A stretch of DNA of 64,000 bases, from the NCBI GenBank assembly GCA_030581615.1, contig JAKTTT010000037.1, forward strand, positions 166,975 through 230,974. The letters run 5' to 3'. The notes beneath the pieces were generated by a model, which did no database searches, was not told the DNA's origin, and worked only from the letters and a program-made list of their open reading frames with translations. Shown one piece after another: positions 22,677 through 34,277 of this stretch; within the stretch, counting starts at the first letter, position 1, and the number at the start of each line of letters is the position of its first letter. The stretch is from Alloascoidea africana (taxonomy: Eukaryota > Ascomycota > Alloascoideomycetes > Alloascoideales > Alloascoideaceae). Made by a program: the position numbers and the translations under genes.

Positions 22677-25600
22677 TCAATTATCGCCATAGAATTTTTT
22701 GAAAACAAAAGCCAACAAATTGTTGGTTTCAAATTGCAGCATGCCATCAAAGCATGAGATGGTTGAAATGCCATCATATTGACAGTTCAAAAGTTTGTCG
22801 AGAGTAATTTTCATTACCGCGCCTGGGATTTCTACAGATCCATGAGTAGCAGCAATGGAGAATATTCCTATCTCGTCGCTTGAAAAGGTAAGATCACAGT
22901 TGTTAAGGGACCCATTGCAGTCTAAGTCATAAATAATCCCCTTTTCATAGAGCGCTTGTGTGGAATACTTGAAGGATCCAAATTTGGGAAGCTTTCCTCC
23001 TTTGGCAAGTCTTCGAAGATGAAAGTACTGTTTGTTGAACGGTAAAATATTCTTCAGAGCTCTCTTCCTCTTGCTTGGACTGGATTGTAAACTCGTTACT
23101 GATTTCTCGATATAGTCATTATAAGTCTTGATCTGCAACTGAAGGTACTCCCTTTTCTTGTGCAGCTTTTGCAGTAGCTCTTCAATGTTTTGAAGTTCTT
23201 GAAATCGCTGTAGTCGGCGGTCATGTTTTGTCCTAATGTCTGCAGCCATTGAATTTAAAAGATCTTGAAAGCAGTCCTTTCGAGATAGTTTCCCATAGGA
23301 TTCCAGCTCTATTATTCGCTCAAGAGCAACCTTTTTGAGCTCGCGATAGGAGTATCTGATGTCATCAATTGTTAATACATTGGCCAAAATTTCAATCAAT
23401 AATAAGGACAAACTAACCTTGATAAATCGCCCATGGGGCCTTCAAAATATGGTTGCTTTGCTTTGGTGTTTTCACTTTCTTCGCGTAGAATTGCTTTATA
23501 TCGCTCTTCGTGGACAGGTTCAACTTTTTGAACCAATAGCTCGAGTAAATCGGTGCCAGAGTTTTGAACTTGTATGATATATAGCATACATCTTTTGGCC
23601 TCCATAAACATAGAGTTGATAAGAATGTCTCTAGAAATCGATTTCCCTCGTTCAAGGTCGCCGTAGTACATGTTAGGATTCAACTCAAGTCTCACTTTTT
23701 TCAGCTTTGAGATGCGCATGAGCTCGTTACAATCTTGTGAAGATGAGTTCATTTTAATGAGCAGTTTATTGAGAGGATCGCATTCCAGTTCATTAGGATT
23801 AAACATATTGGAAATCTCTTTCGAAAACAATTCATGAACTTGAACCATGTCCGAGGCCGAAATTGAGAGTACAGGCCTTTTGGTATCTATAACATCGCTC
23901 AGCAGGTTCATATCATAAACTTTTTCTAAATCTGGAACATCGATAAGTTTCTTCAACATTTTCGAAACCGGACTTATTAGGCTTTTAATATATTCGTTTA
24001 GTGGCTGGAGATAGACATTTTCACTTCCAAAGGGTTTCAATAAAAAGATTTGAGTCAAAAGCTTGGATAGCTCTTCAATGTTCTTTTTATCTTTATCACC
24101 ATTGATAAAAATCGAGCCGTCGTCACCGTCATCATCAACGACAGTATTGTTGACAAAGCCTGTCATGGAGATGGCAAAATAATGTTGCATGAAAATGCTT
24201 CCAGCCACACTGAGTTGTCTGTGCTGTGTAGCTTTTGGAAAATGTTTCACCGCTGAGCGATGCCCTTCCTTGCATATAACCCTAATATGGTAAGGGAATT
24301 TCAAAAGATATCTGTCGATATCGTTGATGATCTCTGAAGCTAGCTCTCTCAGTTTTTGTAAATTTACAACAAACTGATTCCTGGTATCGGGGTCCTGTAT
24401 TGCCTCTGCGACTGAAATATTTGGACTCTTAGACTGGTTTCCTTTTATGAAAAGAGATCTGTAGATCATCAACGGATGGCTTTCAAGGTCGAGGTCTTCC
24501 ATTCGGCAAATGCCGTTTATACTGAGTCCAAAGTTCTCTTTAAAATGCTGTGAAGAGTTTTTCGAAGAGTTCAGAATGTAGTACATCCGTTGCCAGTAAA
24601 ATACATCCCTGTTGAATTGTTTTATTTCTGCAGAGCTTTCCAAGTCAACAGCAATAGAGTTGCATAGCAGCTTTATATAGAAATACTCTTCCCGTTGAAG
24701 CTTGGGTTTTCCCGCTGCAACCATGGCTCGATCTGATCCATTGAAATGGTTGAAAGTAGATAGTACCAGCCGATCAATTTCCTTAAACTCTGATTCAGAC
24801 ATTTCGCAGCCATTCAGTCTCGAAAAAAGTTTAGAAAAGTATAATGACTGCGATTGCACAATGTAGAAAAAGCTTTGATAAAGTTCTAGTCGCTCTCTAG
24901 AAGCTTTGTTAAGGTTGGATAAGCTGAATGGGTTCTCAGAAGTTATTTCAGCTCTTTGAGATGTCAGTTCGTTCCCGTTATACTTTTTATGGTGCTTGAT
25001 CAACTCATCAAGGGTGACTTTGTTCTTCACAAGAAGTGCAATTTTGACGTCTAACTGTTGGACATACTGCTCGAGTTGGTCGTTAATTTTAACCTCATCG
25101 TTTATCAACTTTCTACCGTTCTCAACTTGGACTTCTTCGTTAAAGTCCATGCCATTTTTATCATTCAGCAAATGGATGAACCTTTTCACCGTTGCCAAAG
25201 AAGGGTTAGGCGCTGTTGTGAGCATTTTGTAAGCGTCCCCTTGAGTGCGCGCTCTCATAAAGCTTTGTAGTTTAATAATGTGGTGAACGTTAGATTTGAA
25301 AAAATCCATTCGCCGTCGATATCTCTGCCTGATCAGGTATCCCCGAATTGCACCTTGTAGATAGGCAACTCCTAGCTCTGCTTCCTCAAATCCTTCGTTC
25401 ATCAATTCGTATTCGTACCTTACGATAACACCTCTAAACCTCGACTGTAATTCTATAATGCCAGATGTGCAATAATAAAGCGTTCGAAGAGTGGCGACGA
25501 TTCTTTTCCGTGCCAACGCACCTCGGATGTGACTTTGGAGGTCAACCGTTTCATAGTAGCCGGCATCAATATCATCAAGAAAGTCGTTGAGATACTGCCT

Positions 25601-27542
25601 GGAGAGACCCGCCCGCATGATTGACTGAAGCTCCAGAGTTTCCATCCATGACTTGGAGATCTGCTGTCTAATTTTGCCAATACGGCGGCGCAAAAGATTT
25701 CCCTTAATCACCGCTTGCAGGGCCACAACACTGCCTTCAGCCAGCCCTACATTTGTTAGAGAAAAGCTCAAGTTGGTTCTAAATCGAGATCCACGAATCA
25801 CTGCCTGTAACACAATGGTCATGCTTTGGTGGCGTAGAAGATGCTGCTGCAAGGCTGCCAGCCCCTGGACTAGCCGTTTTGCTCGAATTTCTGACTGTAT
25901 TGCAACGGCTTCTTCAGTTGACGCTTCTAAATTCTGTCTAAATAGATCAACTGCTTTTCTAAGTCCACTCCCTCTAATTACCGATTGCAAAGTCAGAATA
26001 CTCTCATCCATGTCTTTGGTTTTTTTTAGGACGCCGTTAAAGTTTCGTCGGGCATTTTGAGCGCGCAGGATCGCTTGAAATCGCATAATAGCTGGTACGA
26101 AAGTGATTAATACCTCTTTCATTCTTGTAGTTGTAGCCAGCTGTTTCTTCATACGTATTACACTTTGAAAGTCAACGATTCTTGCTTCTTCTTTCGCAAG
26201 TTTGAGTTTGATAGTCTGTACTCTGTTCTTCACAAGCATTGCCCGAATGGCGCTTTGTAGTTCACAAAATGCCCTGGTGACATTAATATTTTCCATCTTG
26301 GTATTAATTTTGTGCCTTACAATGTTTCCCCTGAGGATGTTCTGCAGCGATACAATTTTCTCTCGTGAAGGACGTAGTTGGTATTTTATGAGAAATGTGC
26401 TGTATCGGAGGATTGAGCCTCTAGCCACTGATTGTAAAGTAACTATAGCTGGCTCGAACTGATCAATGGCATGCGAAGGTTCTCTTTCTGGTATTTCCTG
26501 AGGCTCATCCTCGATTTCATATTCTTCCTGTTTCGTGGTGGGCGGTAATGTTCTGCTGAAATGGCGGTTCATATTGTTGAAGTTTGGCAAACTGACACCC
26601 GTTGCGTCCAAGTCTTTCATAGTGGCTTTTATTTCCTCTTCTGTAAACTCCAATTTTCCTACGAGTCGATTCAGTCTGGGAGCCAGACCTTCGGAGGAGA
26701 GCATGAAACTGAGCGCGTGAATACAAAAAATGACTTTGGGGATATTCTTTTTGTCGTAGAGGTCAGTCAGTTCAAATGTAAACAAGTCCGGCATCCCTAC
26801 TTGTTTCAAAAACTGGAAAAAGTAGTTAATGTTTTCGGAATGAATGAACTGAAGCTTTGGTCCGTTGGTGTATATCTTCTTCACTAGATGCGGCGAGAAC
26901 ACACGGGTCAACTTTGCCAAGGCTACTCCATTTCTGAGACTCTCTTCCAGGTCGACAATAGGCGGCAGTTCTTCATTAATGCACTTTTCCATCCATCTGT
27001 TAGAAACATTGGGTTAGCATATCTGGTTAGTTATATTTCTGGTTGGCTTTCACTTACTCTTTTGCTTCTCCCACTCGGCACATGTACTCGTATGCCTGTA
27101 AATCTTGTCTCTCTTGGTCCATCCACTTGACGCTAGAAACGGACTTTGTACTTTTTGTCCGCTGCAATCTTTTTCTCCCGGCCATTCCCACCACTTCTTC
27201 CTCTCCAGATTCTTCGGTTTCTGTCTTTTCAGACCGTGCTACTGGCAAGGTATTTTCATCTTGTCCAGTCGCTAGTTCCAACTCCTTCGATCCATGTGAG
27301 TTTATTCTTTTGTAACTATTCTTTACAGAATTGGACGGAGACAAAAGAGGTCTTTTATTGAACCTCGACATTGATGCTGGGTAGAGCGGCGCGTTTACTG
27401 CATCAAGGTATTTTGAAGCAACCGTTCCAGTCGTTGCCAACAACTCGGGCTTTCTCGAGGTGGGCGAAAGATGGATAGCCTTTCTTCGCGATAGGCGAGC
27501 TCCATTTGTGCTTCTTGGAGGGCTTGCTCTGTTCTGATCCAT
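22677..27542 (-). CDS. IQG1: IQGAP-family actomyosin-ring scaffold Iqg1 (three exons)
   Basis: IQGAP scaffold that recruits actin, calmodulin/myosin light chain and septum factors to the division ring. I read complement(join(22677..23355, 23418..26996, 27058..27542)), 1580 residues. Intron 1 (61 bp, GTAAGT, CTAAC, ACAG) splits the calponin-homology domain: CRVGEAKE joins WMEKCINEELP. Intron 2 (62 bp, GTTAGT, TATTAAC, ATCAG) splits the C-terminal domain: GDLSR joins YSYRELKKVALERI. The start at MDQNRASPP is preferred over an upstream in-frame ATG whose 36 residues are hydrophobic and 5'-UTR-like. Order: disordered basic N terminus, CH domain (about 140-260), about fourteen IQ-like repeats (pattern LQSxIRGxxxRxxx, about 340-790), RasGAP-related domain, RasGAP C-terminal domain. 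Both acceptors and donors restore one frame, so the intron calls are strong. Confidence 0.93.
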
Positions 27543-27762
27543 ATATTCGAAAGATACGGCGAAATAGTACCAGTTGATAGAAGAAGCAATTAAATATAGC
27601 GGCATCGTATCTGAGCTCGAGATGCAGACGTAAATAGCTGGGGTTGCCATGGCAACATATGGTGGGTCCGCGATCAGCTGTCAACAAACCGTCAAAAGGG
27701 AAAAAAAGAGTATTTCTCCAAAATTAGCCCCTTGGAGGCCATTTGTGTACTTTATTTACAGT

Positions 27763-28152
27763 TTAGATTTGGTCCTGTCTACGCCGGGGATTGGTCGGCA
27801 TCCAAATTTCACTTGACCTTTGGCAGGCCTTGCTGCTCTGTCTAATGCCGGACCTAAACATCAACAAACGTCTTCCTTTCTGCCAAAGTGTCAAAAAAGA
27901 CGAGTAGAACAGAAACAGACCTGTCGTTTCTTGTTCATCCCGTTTAGTAAAATGCCCCAAAGCAGCAGAAGATTCAAATATCGTGTGTCTACGAAACTTG
28001 ATCTGCTTTTGGAATGCCAGCCATACATGTAATGGCAACGATGGAATTGGATATAGAGTCACAAATTTCTCAACAGCAGAGCCAAGCAAATTCACACACT
28101 GCTTCTCCAATAACATCCGGCTCAGCCAGTAACTCTTGAAAATGCTCTTCAC
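27763..28152 (-). CDS. Small hypothetical ORF, 129 residues
   Basis: Not recognised. It begins MKSIFKSYWLSRMLLEKQC, is basic and moderately hydrophobic with few acidic residues, and could be a small mitochondrial protein. It fills the gap between IQG1 and the divergent SANT-like gene, leaving 118 bp to the latter's start and 220 bp to IQG1, reasonable spacing for a real gene. Against it: no domain, and the C-terminal third (RQSSKACQRSSEIWMPTNPRRRQDQI) looks non-coding, so a shorter or spliced form is possible. Confidence 0.35.
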   Translation of the reverse strand: MKSIFKSYWLSRMLLEKQCVNLLGSAVEKFVTLYPIPSLPLHVWLAFQKQIKFRRHTIFESSAALGHFTKRDEQETTGLFLFYSSFLTLWQKGRRLLMFRSGIRQSSKACQRSSEIWMPTNPRRRQDQI

Positions 28153-28269
28153 CAGCTAGCAGATGAGTGTGGGTGTACGGAGGTATCTCCACCTACTTTT
28201 TAGGTTGTCCAAAATCCCTAATCTCTTGGTCAGCCCACCAAATTTTACACTTTTCCAGCTCGTCCCTTA

Positions 28270-30309
28270 ATGTCCAGCCAGAATTTAGACCTCCAGACGA
28301 CTAGTGTCCAGGTTCACCAGGTCAATGGCCATTCTCGACACCATCAGCGCCAGCATCAGGCGCCGGCTCTGTCGCCAGAGGGCTTTTCGAGCGGGAAGGA
28401 CGATGGCGATGACGATGATGACGACGATGAAAATAATGACAACATACAACTAGTGGTAGGGGGTACTGGCACTCATTCCGGCCCCAACCCTAGGCTCCAT
28501 CATCAGAACGGGAAACGCGACGTTAAGATCGTGTGGACCTTGCCGATCGACGAAGCACTTGTGAATGCACTGGCATTGGAAGTCGCAAAGGGTAATCACA
28601 CCTCCAAAAGTATCAAAGCGAATGCCTGGGGAAGAGTGTTGGAGGCCGTTCAACAGGTAGATCCCCATGTTCAAATGTACCAAGTGAAAAGCCACTACTA
28701 TGACGTACGTTGTGAGAAGAGAGAACTGAACCACTTGAGAAAAAAACGAACTGTGTTTAACGTGTATGGACTTTGTAGATCAGACGCTGGTATCGGATGT
28801 GGGCTGATATGGTACGAAACCCTCAATTTCAATGGAATAGCAAAGAGGGTAGGTTCCATGCCAATGATGATGCATGGAAATCCCTGTGCCAGGTAAGCTC
28901 AGATTTGTATTTATCGAGAGAGAAGAAGAACTGAATGGGTCTTTGATTATTAACAAGAACAATAGATAAGCCGGCACTATAAAATATTCAGAAAAAGACC
29001 GATGCCTTATTTAGAGCGGCTTCACGAAGTTTTCCCCACAAACCTCACACAGAGTGTGCAAAGAAGGAGACGACAGAGTGATCGGCCCCAGCCCCAGGTT
29101 CAACTTCAAGTCCAGAGCCAGATGCAAAATGCTAGCTATCAGACAAACACGCAATCTTCTACTCTCCAGAATCGTGTTCAGATCCAGCAGGACCAGGTGC
29201 TAGATCGATCACCTCTACATCTGCCTTCACAGCAGCAGCAACAGCAGCAGCCGCAGCAACAACAACAGCCAAGCCAACAATCGCAAGCACCTCAGAGCCA
29301 TATGAATGAGAGGGAAGACATGTCGGATAGTTCTCGGTTGTTGGGGTTCAGTTCGTTGGCAATGAATAGTGGTAATGGCATACGTCTTAATGGAAACGGT
29401 GGACAGATGCCTCAGAATACTTCCTCAGCACAGTCATCGAACTTGAACTATAACTACCAACTGAATAACGAAAATGGCGATAATTTGATGACATCAGAGT
29501 TACAAATGGCATCCATAAATCAGCAGACACAAAAGCCACAGACCCAAATTTCCCAATTGAGCCCAACCCACCACAGAAATCGGATTGTGACAACAAGTTC
29601 TCCCCGAAATCCTACCAACAAAAATATAGGAGGATATGCAATTTTAAGACAGTCTATTCCCACGACCACGGCGTCCTCTGTGAACCCGGTTTCTACCAGT
29701 AGCAACAATAACCTAACTTCGTCACCTATTCCAATTCCCCTTAATATGGAGCTAGCTCCACTCTCTCCCGTGTCTGGATTATCAACTTCCAACAACGAGG
29801 ATCAGCGACAATCTGGTAAGCTTTTACCTAGCGTTTCTTCATTCTCTACCTCTTCAACGAGTTCAGCTTCCCCTGCCAATTCAAACATGCGACGACAGCC
29901 TAATGAGCAAAACAATAACGAATTAAGGTCGGGTACTGTGACACTGGAAACAACGAGCAACGACTACATGCAAATTATGCCAGAGTCTTCGGTTCAAGTG
30001 CGTCATCGACAGCAGCGGCAGGAAGAACGGTCTGCGCCATTGCGAGAGCCGAAGAAAACGGGTTCATCAATGTCTACCTCTCAATCAATGTCATCTCAAG
30101 AGCTGGATTTCTTCAAGTCCATGCAGTCATATTATTTGCATCAGAAACTGAAAAAGAATGTCTTTTTCAATTTGCTTTTCAGTAGATGTGGCTCAGAGTT
30201 TGAACCACTTGTTGCTTTGAAGGACATTTTGGATGATGAGGTGTTTCTAGAATTTCTGGATTACCAGTACAAAAGAAAATTTGAAGATAAATCAGGTTCG
30301 AAAAGATGA
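28270..30309 (+). CDS. Myb/SANT-like Gln-rich putative transcription regulator (three exons)
   Basis: Putative nuclear DNA-binding regulator. I read join(28270..28704, 28779..28892, 28966..30309), 630 residues. Intron 1 (74 bp, GTACGT...TTGTAG) and intron 2 (73 bp, GTAAGC, TATTAAC, AATAG) both lie inside one domain. Spliced, residues about 86-200 give a tryptophan-spaced helical domain: VKIVWTLPIDEALVNALALE, NAWGRVLEAV, QVKSHYYDIRRWYRMWADM, RFHANDDAWKSLCQISRHYK. This fits the Myb/SANT-like DNA-binding family (PF12776 type) used by fungal and transposon-derived regulators. An acidic run of Asp precedes it. The remainder is low-complexity Gln/Ser/Asn with a (Q)n tract at about residue 273. A short conserved-looking C terminus (FFKSMQSYYLHQKLKKNVFF...) follows. 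Its 3' side opens into the 9.4 kb desert. The target is unknown. Confidence 0.75.
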
Positions 30310-31163
30310 GCAGTATGTGGGCAAGTATTTATTGTGATTTGGGTGGACGGATGGCCAAAAATTGGGCAGGCCTGGCAAGAGTTGTTCAGACCTTCCTAAA
30401 ATGGCAAGGTAATATTCCTTCAGCATTTTACTCGCTCATGGGGCAAATACAACTTTTTTGACATAAAATGGTTTGCGAGGTAGGATTGTACAGTAGGTTA
30501 AGAAAATCGGTTAGTATTGTGATAAAGGATATATTGAGTGTCAGAAGTAAGCAATTTGGTTTGGAAAAGCATATCTATGGGCAGGCACATAGGATCGAAT
30601 AGTTCAATTTCATGTAGAATTGACACAACAGCAAGTTGACTCGTCAAGCAAATTCTATTCTGGAGTTTATGAATTGTAGTCAGGGGCACTCTGATCCGAT
30701 TTAACCGAGTTACTTGTACAACTTGTTCAGATTTGGTTTAATAGGGCCGTTAAATTTGGAAATGGATGGTAATGCGAGCAAGTATGAGACTGATGCTTGT
30801 GATTCAATGGCAAGATTTAACGAGAAGTATCTAGGTTCCTTTCCACTACTTATGCGATAATGCTTAAAAGTTTCTTTGGGATTCTTCTGGCCTCAGATTT
30901 ACTCTTTGGTATTCCTGCGGCATGTTCTGGAAGATCCACATGGTTTTCTTAATCATTTGAATTGACATTGATGTGTGAAAATCATTGAATCAAACTCACA
31001 CAAAACAGCTCAATTGCTGAAGAAAAGAAAAAAAAAAGAGATTATAATGGGAAAGTTGCGCGAGAAAGTTGGCAATTGCATAAACCATTTGTAACGTGAG
31101 CAGTGGATCAGGGGAAGAGAGAGAAAGCAGCATTGCATATGAACTAAACCAGTACTAAAGATT

Positions 31164-31230
31164 AAATGGTCTAGAGGAGTAAAGAAACGCAGGATATCAA
31201 TAACACTCCTGCCTATTTCCTAGACCATTT
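31164..31230. other. Two-part hairpin in desert 1
   Basis: AAATGGTCTAG (31164-31174) is the exact reverse complement of CTAGACCATTT (31220-31230). Directly inside, AGGAG (31175-31179) pairs with CTCCT (31206-31210), leaving a 9 nt bulge on one side and a 26 nt loop. It lies about 850 bp past the SANT-like gene. Confidence 0.5.
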
Positions 31231-34200
31231 CCACCCCCCAATCAACAGAAAAAAATAGTCAAACTAGGGTGTGAAAGGCGAACATAATCGAATGAAAGGG
31301 AGAGCTGCAAGTGATACAATGGAACAAAATCGGGGGAAGGATAGTCATCACCTTGGGAATAAAGCATCATCTGCTTTCACCGTGGAACGGCGATAATCAC
31401 AGAATTCTTTCTTCTCCTTTCCTCGGATCTTGTTCCGCCAAGCACCCACCCTTAATTGGAAATGTGCTTCATGCATGTCTCAGATGATTACAAGTAAAAA
31501 ATGTGAAAAGCTGAGTTGCATAGTAAATCGAATGTTGAGTTGAATTCAACGATTGTTTTAATTATCTGAAAACTGAACAGACCAACTGTCAAACAAAATA
31601 AAAGTCTAGACTATGGCGCTCAGAGCCCAGACACATTAAACTGTATCCAGTGTTGGCAAATTTTGATGGTTTCTTAAGCATCCAAACGAGGCAGTTTTGG
31701 TGGATTTGATTGCCAGAGACTTGGCCTGGTAACTCCCAAAGATCGAGCACTTTACATGAGCCATTAAAATTAAAAGACAGGTTGAAGTAGATTTCACAGA
31801 GAATAACGATTTCGTTTTAGGTTACTCTCAATCGGTCTACACTTCACTATAGCACTAGATCTTACAAGACACTCTGTAAATGAGCTTTCACAAATTCTTG
31901 TTAAAATTTTCAAATACTCCAAGTTACTACTTTCCTGTTTTTCTTTGGACATATAGATCGGCATCTTAAAAGATCAATTAAATATCCAACTGCCTAGCAT
32001 TCTTATTCAGTTTAAAGATATTCTTTCTTACGTAAAAAATGTGGGGTACAGATAACGCCTCCACTAATTGTAAAATACTCCAGCTGAAAGCACTTAAGCA
32101 CTAAAGATAGATAGGAGAGCGAATTGAAATGCAAAAAGAAAAAAGCAAACAGCTATACTGGATCGAACTCTTTGTCTCGGTTAGAAGGGACTTTTCAGTA
32201 TAACTCCTCGAATCACATACTTGATCTTCGCAGCACTGTCACAAGTAAAAGGGCTGGTTCTCACGAAATTTTTTATAATCCTCTTTTCCTGTATATTTTC
32301 TCCGGGGTAAAAAGTTGATCCTTAGTTGACTGTGTAACTTTGTAATTGTTTACTGTGAGGTTCCAACGGAGGGATGAGCTATACAAAAACGTTCTAAGGT
32401 GTTTATTTCTGAAACCAGTAGACGTTCCTCAAGATTAATAGCACGCGAGGGTCAAGTCTATGGCAACGAATTTTGCTCCACTAGCTGAAAAAGCAGCAGC
32501 AGGAAATAGATGCAAAAAATTCATTTACAAAAGCATTTGGCTTCTCTCCTTTCTCGCTGCACGACAGAAATTCTAGGCCTTGATAGATTGTTCAAACTTG
32601 TTCTGAAATATGTGTAAATTCAATTCAGTCTTGTAAAAGGGATGTGAAAGACACAATTTTTTCAAGCTTCTTCGGAGTTAGCACCAGGCCATCTTCAACT
32701 ACGCAGATAATTTAAGTGTACCTAGAGATGGGTAGAAACTCAAAGAAGGAGTAACTGCTACGTACAATACTGTCTTGTAAGGTGTGGACGCTAGACAGAA
32801 AGAAGTTTTGTTCAATTTGAGTGAGGAAGTAGTCAATACATTATTAATTTGAGATTACTAACTATTCTCGAGAATCAAGCAAAGTTTGCAATTGTCAAGC
32901 CAAAAGATTGACTCAACTAGTGTATGCTAAAATCTAAAAAAACAAAGACTCTAAACCATGGTGAAGTAGATATCCGGTCATTCACATGAACAGAAGTCTA
33001 CTATATAAAACTCCCGTTATAGGAGTACAAGAGTTGCTTCTGTGAGCCTGATCCTCTGTGGCATTAGATCTGAAAAAATTTTCATGGCATATCGGTTAAA
33101 TGCTTGATTGGGGTAGACTACTATTGGTCAATTAACTTTTGTTAAATTGAACATTTGCCGAGGTTGAATTAAAAAGACTTGTATTTGGTTATGGAATGCC
33201 CAGCTGCTCTTAAAAAGATAGTTATTGTTTTTTACTGGCAATTTATCTTTTTTTCCAAACCTAATGAGTGAAAAGTTTATGAACTTGACAAGTCTTTGCT
33301 TCAGAATAGCAGCTACATCATTACACGATATCAGTTATCAAAACAAAATTTTAGTTCCGACTTGACGAAACATAAATTTCGAGTAACACTGAAAATCTCA
33401 AATAGACAATGGTGCTGTTTCTCGTGAGAACAAGACCCAGAGTAGCAAATCCAGGGTGGAAAATCTTGAATCTTAGGTATATCCGCCATTAGAGACTCAA
33501 CGCGGCGTTCAGTACACCAGTATTATAAAATTATTTTTGCGTACTTTCATACATGCCTCAGGACTAAAGTAGCCAAGTAGTAGTATGTTTTCACGCTAAA
33601 GCGCATCTTGATCTCGAATCTCTTAAGATCTGAGACTCGACATGTAAGCTGGGCAACTTCACTAAAAGATATTATCCTTAATTTTCCGGAAACGCATAAA
33701 CAACAAACAGCATGACGGTCTGACTATATTTCCAACTATATTGCTTTCGTTTGGTCTCGCCACTAAGCCCCCGGAATCTGAGAGTTGCGGGTGTTAGCAT
33801 TGATCATTTTCTTAAAAATGTGCTTGCTGGTTCAACTGGCATTTGAATTAGAAGAATTTCAATCAAGGATTAAAATATGATTCAACTTGGTGGTCATTTT
33901 GAAGTTCATAATAATCTTCTCTTGGGTCTTCAAATTTAGGAAACTACAGTCCAGAAAGGATTGAAATCGAAATCCGACGATAAAAAAGTTTGTTTCAAAT
34001 CATTTCTATTTCCTTCTTTTAGAAACTGTCATTCTCTATAATCAAGATCTCGTTCTCTTGGTGTATATTGGCTAAATCTTGAAAATTTGAACACCCTCTA
34101 CTGCTTCAGATGTGTACATTGAGAGATGCTGAGAGCATCAAAACTAACTTTCTTAGGTAAGGCATTTGGGAGGTGGAGGGTGGAACACAAAGCTCCATTG

Positions 34201-34246
34201 CTTGAGGTAAAACCGCGCGTCTAGCTTATACAATTGCAGGCATCTG

Positions 34247-34277
34247 GTCTCATGTTATATGTGATACTACATGAGAC
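34247..34277. other. 9 bp perfect hairpin in desert 1
   Basis: GTCTCATGT (34247-34255) and ACATGAGAC (34269-34277) with a 13 nt loop. One such repeat in 9 kb is near what chance allows. Confidence 0.3.
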
